Positions 16,704-25,479 of a stretch of 64,000 nucleotides of DNA are shown here, piece after piece (within the stretch, counting starts at the first letter, position 1; each line of letters opens with the position of its first letter). Made by a program: the position numbers and the translations under genes. Below the pieces are notes generated by a model. That model was not told where the DNA came from and did not search any database. It saw only the letters and a list, made by a program, of their open reading frames with translations. The stretch is taken from NCBI RefSeq assembly GCF_010501015.1, contig NZ_QVML01000004.1, positions 62,001-126,000 of the forward strand. The letters run 5' to 3'. Source of the stretch: Bacteroides sp. 214. GTDB lineage: Bacteria > Bacteroidota > Bacteroidia > Bacteroidales > Bacteroidaceae.

Positions 16704-16725
16704 TATTTATTATCTTCGTCTTGTA

Positions 16726-16922
16726 TAGAAACTATTTTGAATTTGCTTGTTCTTTTATTTAGTGCTATTTTCAGGTTGTTTGTTTTCTTTTTAAGGCGAT
16801 AATAGCGGGCTATTTGAGCTGCAAAAAAGAGAAGAAACAGACGAAAAGAGTGCTAAAGAAAAAACAAAAGCATCCCATAATAATAATAATAATAATTCTG
16901 TGGAAATTCAAAATAGTTTCTA
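16726..16922. promoter_or_regulatory. 19-bp perfect inverted repeats flanking 159 bp upstream of the ten-gene operon (candidate invertible segment)
   Basis: TAGAAACTATTTTGAATTT at 16726-16744 is exactly reverse-complemented at 16904-16922, ending 24 bases before the GH127 start codon. Bacteroides promoters that flip between inverted repeats have this geometry. No exact TAnnTTTG element is visible in the interior in either orientation, so a long hairpin leader is an alternative. Apart from the terminal repeat, the shared 12-mer, this structure and a trinucleotide run, the 16534-16946 gap holds nothing recognisable. Confidence 0.5.
16877..16896 (+). repeat. ATA trinucleotide run
   Basis: Almost seven copies of ATA (20 bases) lie 50 bases upstream of the GH127 start, inside the candidate invertible segment. 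Length variation here could alter promoter spacing or leader folding. Confidence 0.8.
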
Positions 16923-16946
16923 ATTAAACCATCATTACGATTTAGC

Positions 16947-19025
16947 ATGAAAACACTACGTATTTTCTTCCTTGCTTCCTTTTTTGCAACCGGAGTCTAT
17001 GCCCAACAGAGTGGGCTTACCGATATGAGTCAAAGTAAACATGCCCAAATGGCCAATACGGAAATGGGCAGTGTGAAATGGACAAATGGATTCTGGGGCG
17101 ACCGTTTCGACGTTTTTAGTGGTACAACCATTTTGAGTATGTGGGATACGTGGAAGAATCCCGATGTATCGCACGGCTTCCGCAACTTTGAGATTGCTTC
17201 GGGCGTGTGTACGGGAGAGCATTGGGGACCACCGTTTCACGATGGCGATGTGTACAAATGGTTCGAAGGAGTAGCGTCGGTTTATGCCGTTACCAAAGAT
17301 CCGAAACTGGACGAACTGATGGATTTCGTTATCGTGCATATTGCTAAGTCGCAACGCGAAGACGGATATATACATACCCCCGTTATTATCGACGAGCTGA
17401 ATAGAGGGGTAGATACGCATAAGAAAACGAATACCGTAATAGGCACTAAGGTGGGCGAAGAGAACGAAAAAGGTGCTTTTGCCAATCGCCTGAACTTTGA
17501 AACTTACAATTTAGGACACCTGATGATGGCGGCTATCGTGCATCATCGCGCCACAGGAAAGAAAACATTGCTGGATGTAGCCGTGCGTGCTACCGATTTC
17601 CTATGTCACTTCTACGAAACAGCTTCTGCCGAACTGGCGCGAAATGCTATCTGCCCGTCGCACTATATGGGAGTGGTAGAAATGTATCGCACTACCCGTA
17701 ACCCACGCTACCTCGAACTTTCCAAGAATCTTATTGATATACGTGGCATGGTAGAAAACGGTACGGACGATAACCAAGACCGTATTCCCTTCCGCGAGCA
17801 AACCCATGCGATGGGACATGCGGTGCGTGCCAATTACCTCTATGCCGGTGTAGCCGATGTGTATGCCGAAACAGGCGAAAAGAAATTGATGGATAACCTG
17901 AAAAGCATCTGGAAAGATATTGTTACCCGCAAAATGTATATTACCGGTGCATGTGGTGCATTGTACGATGGTACATCTCCCGACGCTACCTGCTATCAGC
18001 CCGATAGTATTCAGAAGGTGCACCAAAGTTATGGTCGCCCCTACCAATTACCCAACAGCACGGCACACAACGAAACTTGTGCCAACATAGGTAATATGCT
18101 CTTTAACTGGCGTATGTTCCAAACCAACCGCGATGCAAAATACACCGAACTGGTAGAGAACTGTTACTACAATAGTATATTGAGTGGTATTAGCTTGGAT
18201 GGGAAGAAATATTTCTATACCAACCCCTTGCGCATCAGTCACGACCTGCCCTATACATTACGTTGGCCGAAAGAGCGCACGGAGTATATCAGTTGCTTCT
18301 GTTGCCCGCCCAACACCGTGCGTACCTTGTGTGAAGCACAAAACTATGCCTATTCCATCAGCAATGAAGGAGTGTGGTGCAACTTGTATGGTGGTAGCGA
18401 GCTGGATAGCAAACTACTTAATGGAGATAAAGTTAAACTGACTCAGGTTTCCGACTATCCATGGGATGGCAATGTGTTACTGACCATTGATGCGGCACCC
18501 AAGAAGAGAGCTTTCTCCATCTTCCTGCGTATACCCGAATGGTGTAATAATGCTACGTTGAGTGTAAATGGCGAACCTGTTACAGCTTCGCTCGCATCGA
18601 ATACCTATGCCGAAGTAAACCGTGTTTGGAAGAAAGGCGACAAGATAGAACTGGTAATGCCGATGGAAGCCGTGTTGATGGAATCGCACCCATTGGTAGA
18701 AGAAACACGCAACCAAGTGGCGGTGAAACGCGGACCGTTGGTGTATTGCCTGGAGAGTATGGATATTGAGGGTGGCGTACGTATTGACGATGTGTTGATT
18801 CCTGCCGATATCAAGTTCACTCCCCGTAAGATAACCATTGAAGGTAGTCCGATAGTAGCCCTTGAAGGTAAGGCTTGCATAGCCGAAAACAACTCGTGGA
18901 ACGGTGTGCTCTACCGCCAGGTAGGTAAAGCCGACCGTCCGGTAAACATTCGCCTGATACCCTATTATGCTTGGGGTAATCGCGGAAAGAGCGAAATGAC
19001 CGTGTGGATGCCACTTAGCAGATAA
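16947..19025 (+). CDS. GH127-family secreted glycosidase
   Basis: The 692-residue protein has a signal peptide (MKTLRIFFLASFFATGVYAQ) and the GH127 (alpha/alpha)6 barrel. The cysteine-zinc site is visible: NETC gives Glu376 and Cys378, and ISCFCCPPN gives Cys452 and Cys453, matching Glu338, Cys340, Cys417 (nucleophile) and Cys418 of the Bifidobacterium beta-L-arabinofuranosidase HypBA1. The position of the HypBA1 acid/base Glu322 appears to be Gln360 (VHQSYGRPYQLPN), so this is probably a divergent subgroup. In B. thetaiotaomicron a GH127 enzyme acts on aceric acid in rhamnogalacturonan II. It is the first gene of a ten-gene operon ending at 33038. Confidence 0.85.
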   Translation: MKTLRIFFLASFFATGVYAQQSGLTDMSQSKHAQMANTEMGSVKWTNGFWGDRFDVFSGTTILSMWDTWKNPDVSHGFRNFEIASGVCTGEHWGPPFHDGDVYKWFEGVASVYAVTKDPKLDELMDFVIVHIAKSQREDGYIHTPVIIDELNRGVDTHKKTNTVIGTKVGEENEKGAFANRLNFETYNLGHLMMAAIVHHRATGKKTLLDVAVRATDFLCHFYETASAELARNAICPSHYMGVVEMYRTTRNPRYLELSKNLIDIRGMVENGTDDNQDRIPFREQTHAMGHAVRANYLYAGVADVYAETGEKKLMDNLKSIWKDIVTRKMYITGACGALYDGTSPDATCYQPDSIQKVHQSYGRPYQLPNSTAHNETCANIGNMLFNWRMFQTNRDAKYTELVENCYYNSILSGISLDGKKYFYTNPLRISHDLPYTLRWPKERTEYISCFCCPPNTVRTLCEAQNYAYSISNEGVWCNLYGGSELDSKLLNGDKVKLTQVSDYPWDGNVLLTIDAAPKKRAFSIFLRIPEWCNNATLSVNGEPVTASLASNTYAEVNRVWKKGDKIELVMPMEAVLMESHPLVEETRNQVAVKRGPLVYCLESMDIEGGVRIDDVLIPADIKFTPRKITIEGSPIVALEGKACIAENNSWNGVLYRQVGKADRPVNIRLIPYYAWGNRGKSEMTVWMPLSR

Positions 19026-19048
19026 TAACCCAATAAGAACAACCAACC

Positions 19049-20890
19049 ATGAAGATAACAGGTAAGCAAATTATACTCTCTCTCTTAGTATCCACTTGTT
19101 CGCTTCCGCTTTGTGCCGCCGATATATGGGTTTCTCCAAAAGGGAGCGACCATGCAGCCGGTACCAAGGCCGAACCGAAAGCGACGTTAACTTCCGCCTT
19201 GCGACAAGCGCGGGAGTTACGTCGTTTAAACGACCCTTCTGTAGAGAATGGTGTTACCATCTATTTGGCAGACGGCTATCATGCACTCTACGAACCGGTG
19301 TTCGTACGTCCCGAAGATAGCGGAACAGCAGATTCGCCTACCGTTATTACTTCCGAAAAAGGAGGCAGAGCAACGCTTCATAGCGGAGTTGCTATCTCTA
19401 ACTGGCGCAAACAAGGTAAACTATGGGTGGCAGACGTGCCCGAGTTTAATGGTTGTCCGCTTACTTTCCGGCAGCTTTGGATAAATGGCGAGAAAGCCAC
19501 ACGTGCACGTGACGTAGCCGACTTTGAACAGATGCATCGTATTATCAATAATGACCCAGTGAACGAAATACTTTGGGTACCTACCACCGCTGTGCGCTCT
19601 ATACTGAAAGCTCCCCGTGCCGAAATGGTGTTGCATGAAATGTGGTGTATCGCCAACCTGCGTATAAGATCTATCGAGGTGCATGGCGACTCGGCAGCCG
19701 TTCGTTTTCATAACCCCGAAAGCCGCATACAGTTTGAACACCCTTGGCCACGACCGATGGTAACGACCAATGGTCGCAACTCGGCTTTCTATCTAACGAA
19801 TGCTATCGAACTGTTGGATAAACCCGGTGAGTGGTTTCACGATGTGTACACCCGTAAGCTCTATTACTATCCCAAACAAGGCGAAGATATGAAAAAGGCA
19901 GAGGCGATTGTGCCTGCCATAGAAACACTTGTTCAGGTAAAAGGAACACTGGATAATCCGGTAAAACATGTTCGTTTCGAGAACATAGACTTTGCCTATA
20001 CCACTTGGATGCGCCCTTCGGAACAAGGACATGTGCCGTTGCAGGCAGGTATGTATCTTACGGATGCTTATCGCATCACTCCTAAAATGATTCGCAACTA
20101 CCGCAATCACAAACTCGATAATCAAGGGTGGCTTGGTCGCCCGGCTGCCGCTGTGCAGATATCCGAAGGTAATGATATTGATTTTATCCGTTGCGGCTTC
20201 CGCCAATTAGCGTCTACCGGTCTGGACTATGTATATGGCAATCGGGGTGGCTTGGTAGAAGGATGTAACTTTACCGACATTGGCGGTAGTGGTATTGTGG
20301 TGGGTTCTTTCTCGCCACTTGCACACGAAACGCATATACCCTACGATCCGGCTGATCGTCGCGAAGTTTGCTCTTTCCAACGAATCCGTAATAACTACAT
20401 AAACAACGTTACCAATGAAGATTGGGGTTGTATAGGTATCGCTGCCGGGTACGTGAGCGACATAACTATTGAACACAACGAAATAAGCGAGGTATCTTAC
20501 TCCGGCATCAGTTTGGGATGGGGATGGACGCAAACCGTAAACTGTATGCGCAATAATACGGTACATGCCAACCTTATTCACCACTATGGCAAGCACATGT
20601 ACGACACGGCGGGTATCTATACGCTCGGGTCGCAGCCCAAAAGCTATGTAACCGAAAACTGTGTGCATAGCATCTACAAGCCGGGTTATGTACACGATCC
20701 TAACCATTGGTTCTATCTTTATACCGACGAAGGTTCTTCCTTTATAACCGTAAAGGATAACTGGACGGAAGGAGAGAAGTACCTTCAAAACGCCAACGGG
20801 CCGGGTAATGTGTGGACAAACAATGGTGCTGCCGTTAGCGAGGAGATAAAAAATCGCGCCGGATTAGAAGACGAATATAAAAAAAGATAG
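19049..20890 (+). CDS. secreted right-handed beta-helix enzyme, GH141-like, copy 1
   Basis: The 613-residue protein has a signal peptide (about 22 residues, ending CAAD) and opens IWVSPKGSDHAAGTKAEPKA, the usual start of GH141-type and related parallel beta-helix proteins. The C-terminal half is an asparagine-rich helix (VTNEDWGCIGIAAGY, IEHNEISEVSYSGISLGWGW). The founding GH141 enzyme is an alpha-L-fucosidase from the rhamnogalacturonan II system, but the fold is shared with other glycosidases and lyases, so the activity is uncertain. A paralogue lies at 25480 in the same operon. The next gene begins 3 bases after its stop. Confidence 0.7.
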   Translation: MKITGKQIILSLLVSTCSLPLCAADIWVSPKGSDHAAGTKAEPKATLTSALRQARELRRLNDPSVENGVTIYLADGYHALYEPVFVRPEDSGTADSPTVITSEKGGRATLHSGVAISNWRKQGKLWVADVPEFNGCPLTFRQLWINGEKATRARDVADFEQMHRIINNDPVNEILWVPTTAVRSILKAPRAEMVLHEMWCIANLRIRSIEVHGDSAAVRFHNPESRIQFEHPWPRPMVTTNGRNSAFYLTNAIELLDKPGEWFHDVYTRKLYYYPKQGEDMKKAEAIVPAIETLVQVKGTLDNPVKHVRFENIDFAYTTWMRPSEQGHVPLQAGMYLTDAYRITPKMIRNYRNHKLDNQGWLGRPAAAVQISEGNDIDFIRCGFRQLASTGLDYVYGNRGGLVEGCNFTDIGGSGIVVGSFSPLAHETHIPYDPADRREVCSFQRIRNNYINNVTNEDWGCIGIAAGYVSDITIEHNEISEVSYSGISLGWGWTQTVNCMRNNTVHANLIHHYGKHMYDTAGIYTLGSQPKSYVTENCVHSIYKPGYVHDPNHWFYLYTDEGSSFITVKDNWTEGEKYLQNANGPGNVWTNNGAAVSEEIKNRAGLEDEYKKR

Positions 20891-20893
20891 CTG

Positions 20894-23047
20894 ATGACAT
20901 CTAAGCAAACAAATGCGCCCACTTGGATATGGTATCCGGGCGACTACGAAATATGGTTGGGCAACGAAATGAACAACCGCCGTACTGAACGTGGAGCTTT
21001 CTTCCCTCCTTTCTGGAAGACAGACAGCCACTATGTGGTAGTAGAATTTAGCAAAAAACTGAACTTAGCCATTCCTGAGGAGATAACCATTGCGGTAGAA
21101 GGTCGCTATAATGTGAAACTCGATGGCAAGCTACAATTTGGAGCGCCCAAGAAATTTACGCTTCCGGCGGGCGAACACAACCTTAATATTAAGGTGTACA
21201 ATCAAGCAACCCCTCCTGCTTTGTTTGTGAGCGGCAAAACCGTAAACAGCGACAATACATGGAAGGTTACTTTCGAAGATAAAGAGTGGATTGACGAAAG
21301 TGGTAAAGCGAGCGATACTTCGGCTACTGTATACATGGATGCAGGATGCTGGAACTTCAATAGCGCAGACAACAAGCCCTCGCAATTCCGTTTGGCAACC
21401 GAGTTGATGGAAGCGGTACATGTAACCAAGGTAGCGCATGGCGAACTTGTAGACTTTGGCAAAGAAACCTTTGGATACATCTGTCTGTGTGGGCTGAAAG
21501 GAAACGGTACTATCAATCTCTACTATGGCGAAAGTCCGGAAGAGGCGTTGGATACTGAGTTTTGCGAGACACTGGATAAGTTAATCATCGAACCGGAAAG
21601 TATTACCGACTTGGCGCTCGATGTGACCACAGACCGGCAAACCGATTATACATTATTGAATAGCAAGGCATATCGCTACCTTTATATAGAGAAATCGCCT
21701 ACGGTAACCATCGAAAAGGTTACAATGCACTACGAATATCTCCCTGTAGACTATCGCGGTACTTTCCGCTGCAACGATGAGGAACTGAACCGCATTTGGG
21801 AAATTGGCGCGTATACGATGCACCTCACTACCCGCGAGTTCTTTATTGATGGAATAAAGCGCGACCGCTGGGTGTGGAGTGGCGATGCCATTCAAAGCTA
21901 TCTGATGAACTATTACCTGTTCTTCGATAGTGAGTCGGTGAAGCGCACCATCTGGCTGCTTCGTGGCAAAGACCCGGTAACAAGCCACTCCAATACCATT
22001 ATGGACTATACGTTCTACTGGTTTTTGAGTATTTATGACTATTATATGTATACGGGCGATAAGCATTTCGTGGCACAAATCTATCCGCGTATGCAAACAA
22101 TGATGGAGTATGTGCTGGGGCGTACCAACAAAGAAGGTATGGTAGAAGGTCTCTCGGGCGACTGGGTGTTTGTGGACTGGGCGGATGGCTATCTGGATAA
22201 AAAAGGCGAACTCGCTTTTGAACAGGTACTCTTCTGTAAGAGTTTGGAGACGATGGCGCTGTGTGCTAAGTTGGTCGACAATAAAGCCGAAGAACAGAAA
22301 TACAATCAGCTTGCGGATAGCTTACGAAGCAAGTTGCTCCCTGCCTTCTGGAATGAAAGCAAACAAGCGTTGGTGCATAACCGGGTCGACGGCGAGCAAA
22401 GCGAAGCTGTAACACGTTACGCAAATATGTTCTCGGTCTTCTTTGGCTATCTGGATGAAACAAAGAAAGAAAAGATTAAGCAATCGGTATTGCTGAATGA
22501 CGATATATTAAAAATCACTACCCCTTATATGCGTTTCTATGAACTGGAAGCTTTGTGCGCGATGGGCGAACAAACAGAGGTGATGAAAGAGATGAAAGCG
22601 TATTGGGGTGGTATGCTCAAGGAAGGTGCCACTTCGTTCTGGGAGAAATACAATCCGGAAGAAAGTGGTGTGAAACATTTAGCGATGTATGGTCGCCCCT
22701 ATGGCAAGAGCCTTTGTCACGCATGGGGTGCAAGCCCGATATACTTGTTAGGAAAATATTACGTTGGTATTCGTCCGGTAAAGGAGGGTTACAAAGAATT
22801 TGCTATTCAACCGGTATTAGGCGGGTTGGAGTGGATGGAAAGTAATGTACCCACACCCAATGGCGATATTCATCTGTATATGGATGCCCATCAAATTAAG
22901 ATAAAAGCAACTGAAGGTTGTGGCTATGTAACCTTTAATGCTACTGCCCAACCTATAACTACAGTTGGTACCGTTGAGGCACTTGCCAACAACCAATATC
23001 GTGTGTGGATAGACACGAAAGAAGAAGTAATTATAACCTACAATTAA
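20894..23047 (+). CDS. GH78-like alpha-L-rhamnosidase without signal peptide
   Basis: This 717-residue protein starts MTSKQTNAPTWIWYPGDYEI with no signal peptide, so it is probably cytosolic. N-terminal beta-sandwich sequence is followed by an (alpha/alpha)6 barrel typical of bacterial rhamnosidases (IKRDRWVWSGDAIQSYLMNY around residues 317-336; GATSFWEKYNPEESGVKH; SLCHAWGASPIYLL). Many GH78 proteins are 900 residues or more; this shorter type lacks extra carbohydrate-binding domains. A cytosolic rhamnosidase implies uptake of rhamnosides, plausibly through a symporter of this operon. GH78 is the best fit, although some related families differ in substrate. Confidence 0.75.
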   Translation: MTSKQTNAPTWIWYPGDYEIWLGNEMNNRRTERGAFFPPFWKTDSHYVVVEFSKKLNLAIPEEITIAVEGRYNVKLDGKLQFGAPKKFTLPAGEHNLNIKVYNQATPPALFVSGKTVNSDNTWKVTFEDKEWIDESGKASDTSATVYMDAGCWNFNSADNKPSQFRLATELMEAVHVTKVAHGELVDFGKETFGYICLCGLKGNGTINLYYGESPEEALDTEFCETLDKLIIEPESITDLALDVTTDRQTDYTLLNSKAYRYLYIEKSPTVTIEKVTMHYEYLPVDYRGTFRCNDEELNRIWEIGAYTMHLTTREFFIDGIKRDRWVWSGDAIQSYLMNYYLFFDSESVKRTIWLLRGKDPVTSHSNTIMDYTFYWFLSIYDYYMYTGDKHFVAQIYPRMQTMMEYVLGRTNKEGMVEGLSGDWVFVDWADGYLDKKGELAFEQVLFCKSLETMALCAKLVDNKAEEQKYNQLADSLRSKLLPAFWNESKQALVHNRVDGEQSEAVTRYANMFSVFFGYLDETKKEKIKQSVLLNDDILKITTPYMRFYELEALCAMGEQTEVMKEMKAYWGGMLKEGATSFWEKYNPEESGVKHLAMYGRPYGKSLCHAWGASPIYLLGKYYVGIRPVKEGYKEFAIQPVLGGLEWMESNVPTPNGDIHLYMDAHQIKIKATEGCGYVTFNATAQPITTVGTVEALANNQYRVWIDTKEEVIITYN

Positions 23048-23054
23048 AAATAAG

Positions 23055-23972
23055 ATGAATAGATTGATACAAAATGCCCCATTGAGTGGCATTATCCCTC
23101 CCTTGGTAACTCCTTTATTGGACAACGATACACTCGATGTTAAGGGACTCGAAAACCTGATTGAACGACTGATAGCAGGTGGTGTGCATGGTTTATTTAT
23201 ACTCGGCACCACAGGCGAAGCACAAAGTTTGAGCTATGATTTGCGCCGGCAGATGATTGTAGAGGCAAGTCGCATAAACAACAAACGATTGCCGCTGTTG
23301 GTCTGCATAACCGATACCAGTCTTACAGAGAGTGTGAATTTGGCAAACTATGCAGCTAAATATGGTGCCGATGCGGTTGTTTCGGCGCCTCCTTATTATT
23401 TTGCACCCAGCCAGGTAGAGCTTGTAGCATACTATCGCGACTTGGTAGCGCAACTGCCCTTGCCTCTCTTCCTTTATAATATGCCAAGCCACACGAAGGT
23501 GAATTTTGCTCCCGAAACGATTCGTGTCATTGCCGAAAACAAGAATGTTATCGGTTTCAAAGATAGCTCAGCCAACGCGGTGTATTTTCAGAGTGTATTA
23601 ACAGCCATGAAGCATCGTCCTGATTTTGCGATGTTGGTAGGTCCCGAAGAAATTACCGGTGAAGTGGTACTGATGGGCGGACATGGCGGTATAAACGGTG
23701 GTGCAAATATGTTCCCCGAACTCTATGTGCGTATGTATAATGCTGCTAAAGCCGAAGACTTGGAAGAGCTTCGCCGTTTGCAGAAAACAATTATGCAAAT
23801 ATCTACAACGATTTATACCGTAGGTAAGTATGGCAGTAGCTACCTGAAAGGATTGAAATGTGCATTGGGCTTATTGGGCGTTTGCAGCAATCATGTAGCT
23901 GCACCGTTCTACAAATTTGAAGAACCAGAGGTGGAACGTATCCGCCGGGCGCTAAGTGAGATAAAATTATAA
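23055..23972 (+). CDS. DapA/NanA-family class I aldolase
   Basis: The 305-residue protein is a TIM-barrel aldolase of the dihydrodipicolinate synthase / N-acetylneuraminate lyase superfamily. Hallmarks are GTTGEAQSL (pyruvate-binding), Tyr141 in LYNMPSHT and the Schiff-base Lys169 in VIGFKDSS. The family cleaves or makes 2-keto acids using pyruvate. Inside an operon of extracellular glycosidases and symporters a catabolic role, splitting a 2-keto-3-deoxy sugar acid, is likelier than lysine synthesis. Kdo, Dha or a rhamnose- or fucose-derived keto acid are candidates. It has no signal peptide and lies 7 bases after the rhamnosidase. Confidence 0.8.
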   Translation: MNRLIQNAPLSGIIPPLVTPLLDNDTLDVKGLENLIERLIAGGVHGLFILGTTGEAQSLSYDLRRQMIVEASRINNKRLPLLVCITDTSLTESVNLANYAAKYGADAVVSAPPYYFAPSQVELVAYYRDLVAQLPLPLFLYNMPSHTKVNFAPETIRVIAENKNVIGFKDSSANAVYFQSVLTAMKHRPDFAMLVGPEEITGEVVLMGGHGGINGGANMFPELYVRMYNAAKAEDLEELRRLQKTIMQISTTIYTVGKYGSSYLKGLKCALGLLGVCSNHVAAPFYKFEEPEVERIRRALSEIKL

Positions 23973-23996
23973 AAATAAGCAATAACCCGTTTCAAT

Positions 23997-25472
23997 ATGA
24001 CCATACTTGATATTATTGTCTTTCTTGTATTTACCGGAGGAGTCGTACTCTTTGGTTGCTCCTTTTTCCAGAAGAAACGTACCAGTGATGAAATGACCGC
24101 GGCCGGTCGTTCGCTACCCGGCTGGGTAGTTGGGATGAGTATTTTTGCCACCTACGTGAGCAGTATCAGTTACTTAGCATATCCGGGTAAGGCCTATATG
24201 AGCGACTGGAATGCTTTTGTGTTCGGACTCTCTATCCCTATCGCTTCTTATTTTGCCGCCAAATACTTCGTACCTTTCTATCGAAGCTTAGGCAGTGTCT
24301 CTGCTTATTCCTTCCTTGAAACACGTTTTGGCCCGTGGGCGCGGGTATATGCCTCTACTTGTTATCTGCTCACGCAGGTAGCTCGTATGGGTTCTATCCT
24401 TTACCTGCTGGCACTACCGATGAATGCATTGCTAGGCTGGGATATTAAAACGATTATTGTGATTACCTCTATTGCCATCACTGTATATGCAATGTTGGGT
24501 GGTATCAAAGCAGTTATCTGGACGGAAGCTATTCAGGGCTTTATACTGATTGGTGGTGCGTTGGTTTGTGTATTGGCGTTAATCTTTGGTATGCCCGAAG
24601 GCCCTAAACAGTTTTGGGATATTGCCGTAGCAGACAATAAATTTTCTTTAGGTAGCTTTGGCTCCAGTCTTACGGAATCTACTTTCTGGGTTTGCCTGAT
24701 GTACGGTGTTTTTATCAATTTGCAGAACTATGGTATCGACCAGAATTATGTACAGCGCTATCTTACTGCTAAGGACGAAAAGAGTGCTAAGTTTTCTGCT
24801 TTGTTTGGCGGGTATTTGTTTATTCCCGTTTCGGCTATTTTCTTTTTGATTGGAACGGCGCTCTACGCATACTATAAGGTACAGCCAGGACTTCTGCCAA
24901 GCGATGTAACGGGCGACTCGGTTTTTCCGTACTTCATTGTAAACCAATTACCAATGGGATTGACCGGATTGCTTATAGCTTCTATTTTTGCTGCCGGCAT
25001 GAGTACGGTAGCTACCAGCATTACCAGTTCGGCTACGATTGTTGTAACGGATTACTATCAACGCTTTTTTAATAAAAAAGCTACCGACAAACAGAGCTTG
25101 CGCATGATTTACATCTCCAACATAGGTGTAGCGGTTATTGGGATCTTTGTTGCTATTGCTTTTTTGCAAGTAGAGAGCGCATTGGACGCATGGTGGGCAT
25201 TATCATCCATCTTTAGTGGAGGTATGCTGGGACTGTTTTTATTGGGGTATATTAGTAAGAAAGCACGAAACATCGATGCCATAATCGGTACCATTGCCGG
25301 AGTTATCGTTGTGATGTGGATGAGCCTTTCACCTATCTTCTTTACAGATGGCTTCCTTACTGAATTTCGTAGTCCGTTCCATGCTAACCTGACGATTGTG
25401 TTCGGAACGATTGTCATCTTCCTGGTTGGCTTCTTACTATCCAAACTGGTATGCACCAAGCAACCTAAATAA
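23997..25472 (+). CDS. sodium:solute symporter (SSS family), copy 1
   Basis: The 491-residue protein has about 13 transmembrane helices in the SSS arrangement, opening TILDIIVFLVFTGGVVLFGC and containing SYLAYPGKAYMSDW, MLGGIKAVIWTEAIQG and the late conserved AAGMSTVATSITSSATI. SSS proteins carry sugars, sugar acids or other organic solutes with sodium across the inner membrane. Being wedged between the aldolase and a beta-helix enzyme suggests a sugar or sugar-acid substrate. It is only about 31 residues shorter than the second symporter at 31467 but is clearly a different subtype. Confidence 0.85.
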   Translation: MTILDIIVFLVFTGGVVLFGCSFFQKKRTSDEMTAAGRSLPGWVVGMSIFATYVSSISYLAYPGKAYMSDWNAFVFGLSIPIASYFAAKYFVPFYRSLGSVSAYSFLETRFGPWARVYASTCYLLTQVARMGSILYLLALPMNALLGWDIKTIIVITSIAITVYAMLGGIKAVIWTEAIQGFILIGGALVCVLALIFGMPEGPKQFWDIAVADNKFSLGSFGSSLTESTFWVCLMYGVFINLQNYGIDQNYVQRYLTAKDEKSAKFSALFGGYLFIPVSAIFFLIGTALYAYYKVQPGLLPSDVTGDSVFPYFIVNQLPMGLTGLLIASIFAAGMSTVATSITSSATIVVTDYYQRFFNKKATDKQSLRMIYISNIGVAVIGIFVAIAFLQVESALDAWWALSSIFSGGMLGLFLLGYISKKARNIDAIIGTIAGVIVVMWMSLSPIFFTDGFLTEFRSPFHANLTIVFGTIVIFLVGFLLSKLVCTKQPK

Positions 25473-25479
25473 AGAGAAT

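Noticed and set aside
23055..23972. Lysine-biosynthesis dapA
   Set aside because: Family motifs fit, but the gene is embedded between glycosidases and a symporter, so a catabolic keto-sugar aldolase is more likely.
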